A DNA stretch of 64,000 bases from Myxococcales bacterium (GTDB lineage: Bacteria > Myxococcota_A > Polyangia > Polyangiales > Polyangiaceae), in NCBI GenBank assembly GCA_016706225.1, contig JADJKB010000008.1:186001-250000 (forward strand). Reading direction: 5' to 3'. A model generated the notes under the pieces. The model was not told the DNA's origin. It searched no databases and was given only the letters and a program-made list of their open reading frames with translations. Of this stretch, positions 8,219 through 15,496 are shown piece after piece. Each line of letters starts with the position of its first letter. Positions within the stretch are counted from its first letter, which is position 1. A program made the position numbers and the translations under genes.

Positions 8219-11200
8219 TCAGAGAGCCTGAGACGAATTCGGCACAGCTGCACCGAGCAGCTCGACGAAGTACGAATCAGACCAGTTCGCCGAGGCGTTC
8301 GGCCACGTCGAAACGTAGGCGCTCGCCGCGGCGTTCTGCACGCCACCTGCCATCCACAACACGGTCGGATTGCCGATTGCGGCTCGGGAGAACGAGAACT
8401 CCACGTAGTCGCTGGTGCCGCCCGTGTAGCCGAGCGTGACCGGAACGGTCGCGTCGTCTGCCCAAGCGCTGCCCGACCACTTGCGGATCTTCGCAGTGCC
8501 GGTGTTGACCACCCACACCAGATGGTAGAGCGACTGGTGTACGACACCCGCGCGCGCTGGTCCGTCATCGGTGGTGGTGCCCGTCACGCCGAAGTACATG
8601 TCGACGGTCTGGGTCGAACCGAACGTGAAGCCCTTGTACCCGTAGAAGATGCTGGTGGCATTCCACGACAGGTAGCTGGTGAAGCCAGCACCAGCGGTGC
8701 TGAGCGCCTCAGCGGCTGCGGTGAAGTCGTTCGCACCATCGATGGTGATGGTGTGAGCGTAGGGGTTGAACGAGTAGGTCTTCTGCAGGGTCGACCAGGT
8801 CATGCCCGGTTTGCACGCGACGACCGAGACGTCGGTCGTGACGTTCAGGTTGGCGACGGGCTTGGCTCCACCGGTGCCGTAGTCCGTGCAGCTCCAACCG
8901 GTGCCCAGGTAGGTCATCAGGTTGGCGGCTCCACAGAAGTTCGGCTGAGGCGGAATGCTGGCAGCACCTTCCTTGTGACACAGGGTGTATCCACCACCGG
9001 CGATCGGCGCTGGGGTTACCGTCGCGGTCACGGCCTGCGGTGCGTTGTATGTCGTTGCCGGATCGGGTGCCAGCGTGATGGGTCCAACCTGGAGGTTGTA
9101 CGTCTCGCTGGACAGTGCCGAGGCCGGCAGGCCGTTGTTGCTGCAGGTGACCATCTTCAGAGTTGCAGAGACCGGGATGAACGTCGTGCAACCTCCACCG
9201 CCTCCGCAGCCGACGATGGTCGAACCAAATCCGCAGGCCGTCGGCGTGCACGTCGGAGTGGTGCCGTCGAAGGTGTAGCAGAAGAAGTTCGTGTTCGTAC
9301 CGTGGTACGCCGGGTGGTCGTTGTTCTGGATGGTGCTGGTCGGAGCGTTCTGCACCGTGCCAGAGACGTAGTCGTTGTACGTCCCGCCAACCGGAAGAAT
9401 GACCGGAGCCTGCAAGAAGTACGAGTAGGTGAACGTGGCGACGTCCGACGGCGTCATCTGTGGCGAGCACGCGATGACCTTGATCGTCGTCTTGGTCGGG
9501 TCGACCATGTGGTACCCGGTTCCGAGCATCCCATTGCCACCACCCAGGCAGTCCGGGTTGGTGCCGTTGTTCGTCCAGTAGAACTGGACCGGGGTTGCCT
9601 GAACCGTGGCGGACTGCCAGGCGATGCTGGAGCCGATCGGTACCGAACCCGGGGCCGGCGAGCCGGTCGTCAGGGTCGGGGTCGCCACCTTGAGGACGTA
9701 CGTCGCCGTGGTCGTGGCCGAGATGGTCTTGACCGCGCCCGGATCACAGGCCTTCGCCTTCACGCTCACGTTGGTGGCCTTGACCAGGTCGTTGAACACC
9801 AGGCTGTTGCCCGGGCCCGGCGACACGGCGACAGCGGCCGTGCAGGTCGTGGCCGCGTTGTTCGCCGCGCATGCTGCCGTGACCGACGGATCAGTGCCGT
9901 CCGTCGTGTAGCAGAGCTTGGCGGTGCGAGCCGTGTCCGAGTTCGCGATGGTCACGTCCACCCAGTCGTTCTGGGTGCTCGTGCCCGGCGTGATCACCGG
10001 AGCGGCCATGACGGACGCGGCCTGGTAGGCGGCGCTGCCGGGGGACGAGAGGAAGTTCGTTCCGCCCGTGCCGTCGTCACAACCAATGGCGGACAGCGTG
10101 CCGGGCGTCATGACGATGCCGTTGGCTGCGTTGCCGGCCACCTTGGTCAGACCCGAGGCGGTGCAGGTGCAGTCCGGCACGGCCGCGGTCTTGGAGTAGC
10201 AGATGAAGCTGTAGGCCTTGCCCGTGCTGCTCTGCGTGATGTTGACCGAGATGTTGCCGGTGCCCGAGTTGACCGGGGTGCCGGTCGGCGGGGTGAACTT
10301 CAGCGGGTCGAGCTGCAGCGTGTACGCCGGGCTGGTCGTCACGTCCGAAGCCACGTACTTGAGGCTGCAGGCGATGCTCTTCAGCACGGTGCCGGTCTTG
10401 TTGACCGTCATCGGGCTGCCAGCGGTGCCGGTGCACGCGCCTTGGGTTGCTCCACAAGCCGGGGTCGTGCCGTCTGCCGTGGTGCAGGTCCAGGGGGTTC
10501 CTGCGCCGGCGTTGGCCGAGTTGCCAATGACCACGGACTGGACGCTGTTGTACGACGCGCCATTCGGGGTCTGCGTCGGGGCAACCAGCTTCCAGCTGTA
10601 GTCGGCGGTGTAGATCGCCGAGCCCTTGTAACCAGCCTTGCAGGCGGCGAAGAGCCAGGTCTTGGCGCCGGTGGTGCTGGCGAACGCCCAGTTGACCGGG
10701 AGGTTGGCGCCGAGGTTGACGAGCGTGCCGCTGGTGCACGACGGCGGCGTGGCCGGGGTCGTGGTGAAGCGAGCCGTCACCGCGCCGGTGGTCGCCGACG
10801 AGAGCAGCGGGTTGTACGCCGTGCTCGTGGTGTCGAAGTCGTACTGGCCCGGGGGCGGTCCGTTCAGCTGCGGGGTCTCGACCTGCAGCGTGTACTTCTG
10901 CGCCGGCATCACGCCGTCTTTGGCAGTGCCCTTGCAAGCAACTGCGTTCACGGTCACTTCACCCGTGGCCGCATTGGTGACGCTGCCGTTGATCGGCACC
11001 TGAGTCTGCGAGTTGTAGGTCTGGGCCGTGCCCTGGCAGACGCCGTTGCTGCACGTCGGGGTCGAGCCGTCGAGCGTGAAGCAGATGGTCGCGCCGCCCG
11101 TGGTCGTGGTCAGCGACAACAGGAAGTCGTTGTTCTGCGTTCCGGCCGCCGGGTTGGGCGTGGGCGCTACGACGTCGGTACCTACCGGCGGCGTGATCGT

Positions 11201-11785
11201 GTACGTCTCGAAGGCAACCACGGAGTCCGTGAAGCCCGGAGCGTTACACATGGCGCGGATCGTGGTCGGCGCGCTGGTGTTGGTCACCGCGATGGCCGAG
11301 CTGTAAACCACGCTGTTCTGGTTCGGGTTCGTCCCGTCCGTCGTGTAGTAGATGGTCGCGCCCGCGGTGGTCGTCGAGATGACGACGCTCTGCGGGTTTG
11401 GATACGTACCGCCGACAGGAGCCATGGTCGGGGTCGCGCAGGGATTGTTCTGCGTGCCGCCCGTGCCGCCTGTGCCGCCGCCGCCCGAGCCGGCCACGCC
11501 GCCCGAGCCAGCCACGCCGCCCGAGCCAGCGATGCCGCCCGTGCCGCCGCCGCCCGAGCCGGCAATGCCGCCCGTGCCGCCGCCGCCGGTGCCGCCGCCG
11601 CCCGTGCCGCCGCCGCCCGTGCCGCCTACGCCCGTGCCGCCGGTGCCAGCATCCGGCTTCTTCGTCGTCGAAGAGCCGCCGTCATCGCCGCAACCGGTGG
11701 CCGCGCCACCGAGGGCCATGGTGCCCGCAACGGAGAGCGCGGCGAGAATCCGCACCTTCTCCAAACCCAAGAACGTTGGTTTCAT
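8219..11785 (-). CDS. Large lipoprotein with chitobiase/beta-hexosaminidase C-terminal-like repeats
   Basis: 1188 aa. The signal peptide ends in a lipobox (GAATGC), followed by GDDGG, a Gly-rich tether of about 65 residues, and then about nine to ten immunoglobulin-like repeats. The repeats share TIYYTTDGTNP or ICFTLDGSTPTC motifs, typical of the CHB_HEX_C beta-sandwich (PF13290-like). Many repeats carry paired cysteines. The last about 200 residues (from DGANDFTAAAEALSTAGAGF) form a separate beta-rich domain. It is probably a cell-surface adhesin or polysaccharide-binding protein; no catalytic domain is evident. GGAGGCAGGG precedes the ATG. It transcribes towards the four-helix-bundle gene and diverges from the membrane-protein gene at 12146. 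Confidence 0.8.
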   Translation of the reverse strand: MKPTFLGLEKVRILAALSVAGTMALGGAATGCGDDGGSSTTKKPDAGTGGTGVGGTGGGGTGGGGTGGGGTGGIAGSGGGGTGGIAGSGGVAGSGGVAGSGGGGTGGTGGTQNNPCATPTMAPVGGTYPNPQSVVISTTTAGATIYYTTDGTNPNQNSVVYSSAIAVTNTSAPTTIRAMCNAPGFTDSVVAFETYTITPPVGTDVVAPTPNPAAGTQNNDFLLSLTTTTGGATICFTLDGSTPTCSNGVCQGTAQTYNSQTQVPINGSVTNAATGEVTVNAVACKGTAKDGVMPAQKYTLQVETPQLNGPPPGQYDFDTTSTAYNPLLSSATTGAVTARFTTTPATPPSCTSGTLVNLGANLPVNWAFASTTGAKTWLFAACKAGYKGSAIYTADYSWKLVAPTQTPNGASYNSVQSVVIGNSANAGAGTPWTCTTADGTTPACGATQGACTGTAGSPMTVNKTGTVLKSIACSLKYVASDVTTSPAYTLQLDPLKFTPPTGTPVNSGTGNISVNITQSSTGKAYSFICYSKTAAVPDCTCTASGLTKVAGNAANGIVMTPGTLSAIGCDDGTGGTNFLSSPGSAAYQAASVMAAPVITPGTSTQNDWVDVTIANSDTARTAKLCYTTDGTDPSVTAACAANNAATTCTAAVAVSPGPGNSLVFNDLVKATNVSVKAKACDPGAVKTISATTTATYVLKVATPTLTTGSPAPGSVPIGSSIAWQSATVQATPVQFYWTNNGTNPDCLGGGNGMLGTGYHMVDPTKTTIKVIACSPQMTPSDVATFTYSYFLQAPVILPVGGTYNDYVSGTVQNAPTSTIQNNDHPAYHGTNTNFFCYTFDGTTPTCTPTACGFGSTIVGCGGGGGCTTFIPVSATLKMVTCSNNGLPASALSSETYNLQVGPITLAPDPATTYNAPQAVTATVTPAPIAGGGYTLCHKEGAASIPPQPNFCGAANLMTYLGTGWSCTDYGTGGAKPVANLNVTTDVSVVACKPGMTWSTLQKTYSFNPYAHTITIDGANDFTAAAEALSTAGAGFTSYLSWNATSIFYGYKGFTFGSTQTVDMYFGVTGTTTDDGPARAGVVHQSLYHLVWVVNTGTAKIRKWSGSAWADDATVPVTLGYTGGTSDYVEFSFSRAAIGNPTVLWMAGGVQNAAASAYVSTWPNASANWSDSYFVELLGAAVPNSSQAL
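11440..11655 (-). repeat. GC-rich imperfect repeat encoding the GGTGG/GSGG tether
   Basis: On the plus strand this stretch is almost entirely GCC/GCCGCC-type triplets in imperfect 9- to 18-bp units. They encode GTGGTGVGG, GGGGTGG and GSGGVAGS on the minus strand, directly after the lipobox of the 1188-aa lipoprotein. Confidence 0.75.
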
Positions 11786-12145
11786 TTAATCCCTGCCTCC
11801 ATCGCGCGGCGGGCCCAGCTGCCAACCGCAAGCCGTCTACCACTAGTAGACAGCGCGGAGGCATACTGCGGTCTCGGCCACATCACAATAGACAAAGCGT
11901 CCGCAAATCTACCCGGTTGACTGGAGATGACCGGTGTCAAGTACGCGAAATGCATGGATCCGTAGGTTCGGGCGTGGAAGTTCCGTTGTTGAGCTGCCGT
12001 AACGGAAGCTCGCAAAATCTGGGGTCGTCGGCCGTGTCGCGCCCCAGATCATCGCGCTAATAGAGGAGCGGACCGATGCGACTGTCGACGCTTGCGCGGG
12101 GTTTCGAGGGCAGCTTCCGAGCTGAATGCGGGAGGCGAGACTGAA
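11786..12145. other. Divergent intergenic region, 360 bp
   Basis: This should hold the promoters of the leftward lipoprotein and the rightward membrane protein. Visible structure: an inverted repeat GTCTAC-CACTA-GTAGAC close to the lipoprotein start (about 11833-11849), and TTCCGTT...AACGGAA (about 11981-12007). A 23-codon frame at 12076-12144 preceded by GAGGAG ends one base before the TTG start at 12146, and could be a leader peptide. I could not assign a convincing -35/-10 pair. Confidence 0.4.
12076..12144 (+). CDS. Possible 22-aa leader peptide upstream of the membrane protein
   Basis: ATG at 12076 has a good ribosome site (GAGGAGCGGACC) and encodes MRLSTLARGFEGSF... ending in TGA at 12144. 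The next gene's likely TTG start is at 12146, which would allow termination-reinitiation coupling. The frame is short and may be chance. The alternative is that ribosomes start only at TTG 12146. Confidence 0.25.
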   Translation: MRLSTLARGFEGSFRAECGRRD

Positions 12146-13267
12146 TTGAGCGCCGCGATCCGAAACCCGGCCGCACGCGGCCTCTCGCCCGGGCCCTTCT
12201 TGTGGAGCCCAACCGCCGATCTCGGACTCTTCGGCGGCAGCGCCTTGTTGGCGTTCGGCGTCGTTGCCCTGGCGCGCTCTCTCGGTGTGGCCCCGGGGCC
12301 GCTCCCGGAGTGGGGCTGGCTGGTGTTCGTCGTTGCGGTCGACGTGGCCCACGTGTGGTCGACCTTGTTTCGCACTTACCTGGATCGCGACGAGCTCCGC
12401 CGGCACCGCGCGCGCTACAGCCTGATCCCGCTCGGCGCCTGGGCCGCGGGCGTGGCGCTGTATGCCCAGGGGCCGCAGCTCTTCTGGCGAGTGCTCGCGT
12501 ACATGGCGCTCTTCCATTTCATCCGCCAGCAGGCCGGGTGGGTCGCCGTCTACCGTGCGCGCGCCGCGCAGCGCAGCGCCGTCGATCGCTACATCGACGA
12601 CGCGGCCGTCTACGCGGCGACGCTCTACCCGACGCTCGTGTGGCACTCGCGGGTGGCCACGACGGATTTCGCTTGGTTCGTGAAGGGCGACTTCATCGAT
12701 CTCGGCGCGACCGCCGCCAGCGTCTTGCCGGCGGCGCGCTGGCTCTGGATGGGCCTGCTCGTCGTGTTCTGTCTGCGCCAGCTGCTGCTCGCGTGGACGA
12801 CCGGCGTCTTCCACCTGGGCAAGACCGTGGTCGTGCTCTCGACCGCGGCGGTGTGGTGGTTCGGCATCGTGCACACCAACAGCGACTTCGAGTTCACCGT
12901 GACCAACGTGATCGTGCACGGCGTGCCGTACTTCGCGCTGCTCTATGCCTATGCCCGGGCACGCAGGGCCGAAAAGCCGGAGCTCCTGGGCTCGCAGATT
13001 GTCGCGGGCGGTGTGGGTGCGTTCCTGGGTCTCCTGCTCTTGCTCGGCTTCATCGAGGAGCTGGCCTGGGACAAACTGATCTGGCACGAGCGCGCCTGGC
13101 TGTTCGATACGGGTGGGCTCACGCTGGGCTCGGTTGGCGCGGCGTTGATCGTTCCGCTCCTGGCGTTGCCGCAGGCAACCCACTACGTGCTGGACGGACT
13201 GCTCTGGCGCCGAGGCGACACCCGCTCGCGTCCGGCGCAGCGCCGCGCGCTGGGCTTCCCTGGCTGA
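12146..13267 (+). CDS. Polytopic membrane protein of unknown function
   Basis: 373 aa from TTG 12146, chosen because GGAGGCGAG lies about 6-8 bases upstream; the frame is open back to 12092. I count about eight to nine hydrophobic helices across the whole length. Conserved-looking polar signatures lie between helices: VDVAHVWSTLFRTYLDRDEL, FHFIRQQAGWVAVYRAR and a His in TNVIVHGVP, plus a late PQATHYVLDG. Repeated His and acidic residues at helix ends could bind metal or haem, but no named family is recognised. It sits alone upstream of the CoA-transferase genes, 69 bp before scoA. Confidence 0.7.
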   Translation: MSAAIRNPAARGLSPGPFLWSPTADLGLFGGSALLAFGVVALARSLGVAPGPLPEWGWLVFVVAVDVAHVWSTLFRTYLDRDELRRHRARYSLIPLGAWAAGVALYAQGPQLFWRVLAYMALFHFIRQQAGWVAVYRARAAQRSAVDRYIDDAAVYAATLYPTLVWHSRVATTDFAWFVKGDFIDLGATAASVLPAARWLWMGLLVVFCLRQLLLAWTTGVFHLGKTVVVLSTAAVWWFGIVHTNSDFEFTVTNVIVHGVPYFALLYAYARARRAEKPELLGSQIVAGGVGAFLGLLLLLGFIEELAWDKLIWHERAWLFDTGGLTLGSVGAALIVPLLALPQATHYVLDGLLWRRGDTRSRPAQRRALGFPG

Positions 13268-13336
13268 CGCGAATTCGCCGGCGTCTGCCCTCGTGTCTTC
13301 CGCTCACGCACGGGTGGTGGTACGCCAGCCCGCGCC

Positions 13337-14037
13337 ATGGACAAGGTAGTGAAGAGCGCGCGCGACGCGGTAGCCGACATCGGGGACGGAGCCACAGTGC
13401 TGGCCGGTGGTTTCGGTTGTGTGGCATTCCGGAGCTGGCCATCGCGGCCCTCCGGGAAAAGGGCTCCAAGAACCTGACCTTCGTCAGCAACAACTGTGGC
13501 GTGGACGGGTTCGGGCTCGGCATCCTGCTCGACAACAAACAGATCAGACGCATGGTCTCGAGCTACGTCGGCGAGAACAAGGAGTTCGAACGGCAGTTCT
13601 TGTCGGGTGAGCTCGAGGTCGAGCTGGTGCCGCAGGGCACCCTCGCGGAGCGACTGCGGGCCGGCGGCGCCGGCATCCCTGCGTTCTACACGCCCGCCGG
13701 CTTTGGCACCAAGGTGGCCGAAGGCAAGGAGACCCGCGAGTTCGACGGTCGCATGTTCGTCATGGAGCGCGGCATCGTCGGCGACTTTGCCATCGTAAAG
13801 GCGTGGAAGGCCGATCGCTACGGCAACCTGTGTTACCGGCTCACGGCGCAGAACTTCAACCCGCTGGTGGCGATGGCCGGCAAGATCACCATCGCCGAAG
13901 TGGAAGAGCTGGTCGAGGTCGGGCAGCTGGATCCGAACGACGTTCACACCCCCGGGGTCTTCGTGCAGCGTGTGGTCGTCGGCAACGGCGCCCACGAAAA
14001 ACGCATCGAACGCCGGACTACCCGCCAAGCGAGCTGA
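13337..14037 (+). CDS. scoA: 3-oxoacid CoA-transferase subunit A, with a one-base frameshift
   Basis: From ATG 13337 the protein begins MDKVVKSARDAVADIGDGATVLAGGFG (quoted to the shift), then moves to the +1 frame, which continues LCGIPELAIAALREKGSKNL to the stop at 14037. The family signature spans exactly this point (GGFGLCGIPE). Adding one T to the TT at 13417-13418 restores it, giving a subunit of about 233 aa, the usual length. The enzyme transfers CoA between succinate and acetoacetate or other 3-oxoacids, as a complex with subunit B. The downstream frame is intact and scoB follows 11 bp later, so a sequencing/assembly deletion is likelier than a true pseudogene. Confidence 0.8.
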
Positions 14038-14048
14038 GGAGCCAGAAG

Positions 14049-14702
14049 ATGCTGACGCGAGAACAGATTGCACAGCGCGCCGCCCAGGAGCTCCGGGACG
14101 GCTACTACGTGAACCTCGGCATCGGCATGCCGACGTTGGTCGCCAACTACATTCCGGCCGGCGTCGAGGTGATGCTGCAGAGTGAAAATGGGCTGCTCGG
14201 CATCGGCCCGTACCCGCTCGAGGGTGAAGAGGACGCGGATCTGATCAACGCCGGCAAAGAGACGGTGACGATGCTGCCGGGCTCGAGCATCTTCGACAGC
14301 GCCACCAGCTTTGCGATGATCCGCGGTGGCCACGTCGATCTGGCCATCTTGGGCGCGATGGAGGTCAGCAAGGACGGCGATCTCGCCAACTGGATGATCC
14401 CCGGCAAAATGGTGAAGGGCATGGGCGGGGCCATGGATCTGGTGCACGGCGCCAAGCGCGTGGTCGTGATCATGGATCACGCGGCCAAGAACGGCTCACC
14501 GAAGATCCTGAACCAGTGCGCGCTGCCCCTCACTGGCAAGGGCGTCGTGCACCGCGTCATCACCGACCTGTGTGTGCTCGACGTGCGCGACGACAAGCTG
14601 GTGCTGGTGGAGCTCGCACCTGGGGTCAGCGCAGAAGACGTGCAGCAGAAGACCGAGCCGAAGCTCGAGCTTGCGGCAGATTTGCGCGAAATGAAGCTGT
14701 GA
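14049..14702 (+). CDS. scoB: 3-oxoacid CoA-transferase subunit B
   Basis: 217 aa, the normal size for the beta subunit. The motif SENGLLGIG (about residues 42-50) contains the catalytic glutamate that forms the glutamyl-CoA thioester. GIGMPTLVANYIP near the N-terminus and a Gly-rich GKMVKGMGGAMDL segment are also typical. With subunit A it interconverts succinyl-CoA plus acetoacetate and succinate plus acetoacetyl-CoA, feeding ketone bodies or PHB-type monomers into central metabolism. The start at 14049 lies 11 bp after the scoA stop, preceded by GAGGAG, so the two are one operon. Confidence 0.93.
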   Translation: MLTREQIAQRAAQELRDGYYVNLGIGMPTLVANYIPAGVEVMLQSENGLLGIGPYPLEGEEDADLINAGKETVTMLPGSSIFDSATSFAMIRGGHVDLAILGAMEVSKDGDLANWMIPGKMVKGMGGAMDLVHGAKRVVVIMDHAAKNGSPKILNQCALPLTGKGVVHRVITDLCVLDVRDDKLVLVELAPGVSAEDVQQKTEPKLELAADLREMKL

Positions 14703-14764
14703 ACTCCGGCCTGCGGCAGACCGCTGGCGCACGTCGCACACACCGGCCGCACGTGTAGGCGAGC

Positions 14765-14844
14765 AGGTTCTGCCTCCGCACATGCAACGCGCTGCCGCGT
14801 CGGAGTGAGTGAACGTGTGCGCCAGGGCGCGACCGGCAGAACCT
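14765..14844. repeat. 10-bp inverted repeat downstream of scoB
   Basis: AGGTTCTGCC at 14765-14774 is exactly complementary to GGCAGAACCT at 14835-14844, with about 60 bp between the arms. It has no T-tract, so it is not a standard terminator, but it could fold in RNA. Confidence 0.4.
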
Positions 14845-14876
14845 CGACTCGTGAGGGCGCTGGGCTGGAGAAGCGT

Positions 14877-14906
14877 TTGACGAGGACCGCGAAAATACCG
14901 TAGAGT
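14877..14906 (+). promoter_or_regulatory. Possible sigma-70-type promoter for the secreted protein at 14970
   Basis: TTGACG (14877-14882) and TAGAGT (14901-14906) are separated by 18 bp, in locally AT-richer sequence. A start of transcription near 14913 would leave about 57 nt of leader before the gene at 14970. Confidence 0.35.
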
Positions 14907-14969
14907 TCTTCATAGTATCAGGCGATCTCGCCGCTCAACACGCAGTCATCAACGGAGACGACACCGACC

Positions 14970-15413
14970 ATGCCGACCAAGAAGCTGACCAGCACTCTCG
15001 CCGCTGTTTGTGTGCTCACCCTGGCAGGGGTCGGCAGCTCGGCACCACCCAAGAGCGGCAAGGTGCGCATGCAAGACTTCGTCGAGAAGACGAACCTTTT
15101 GCTCGGCTACCCGGACGGTCCCCCCCAGACTCCCCCGGGATATTACCGGCGCGTCCTGGCAACGTTGCACTTGCATGGGATTGGTGGCCCGCTCTATCCC
15201 CCGAATCCGTGCAACAACCTGATCAAGGTGTACAACGTGATCATCGACAAGGTGCCCGAAGGGCCAGCTCGCCAGCACGCCACGGACGCGGTGCTCCGCA
15301 ACATGGCGCGCAAGCAGTGCTGCGTGGATCTGGTGCGCGATGGCTCGGTGGACGAGACGCAGGAGCCGGCGACAATCCTGTCGCTGCGGCCGGTGCTCTG
15401 CAGCGCGCAGTAG
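14970..15413 (+). CDS. Small secreted protein of unknown function
   Basis: 147 aa. It has an N-terminal signal peptide (MPTKKLTSTLAAVCVLTLAGVG...SA), then an about 120-residue mature domain with four cysteines (PCNNL, QCCVDL, LCSAQ) that may pair. It has helical segments (NNLIKVYNVIIDK) and no recognised catalytic motif. AACGGAGACGAC precedes the ATG. A good promoter candidate lies upstream and a strong Rho-independent terminator lies 24 bp past the stop, so it is probably a monocistronic, well-expressed gene. It is presumably periplasmic or secreted. No family was recognised. Confidence 0.7.
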   Translation: MPTKKLTSTLAAVCVLTLAGVGSSAPPKSGKVRMQDFVEKTNLLLGYPDGPPQTPPGYYRRVLATLHLHGIGGPLYPPNPCNNLIKVYNVIIDKVPEGPARQHATDAVLRNMARKQCCVDLVRDGSVDETQEPATILSLRPVLCSAQ

Positions 15414-15437
15414 GCGCCGACGTATCGGCATGACCTC

Positions 15438-15470
15438 GAGGCCCGCTCACGAGCGGGCCTCCTGGTTTTT
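15438..15470 (+). terminator. Rho-independent terminator after the small secreted protein gene
   Basis: A perfect 10-bp stem (GAGGCCCGCT / AGCGGGCCTC) with a four-base loop (CACG) is followed by CTGGTTTTT. It lies 24 bp after the stop at 15413 and before the kinase gene, insulating the two. Confidence 0.9.
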
Positions 15471-15496
15471 GTGCGCTGGTGATAACCTCGACGGCG

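Noticed and set aside
7970..11920. A 1316-aa plus-strand open frame over the large lipoprotein
   Set aside because: It is the antisense shadow of the real minus-strand gene (8219-11785), created by GC-rich codons; it is Arg/Gly-rich with no recognisable domain.
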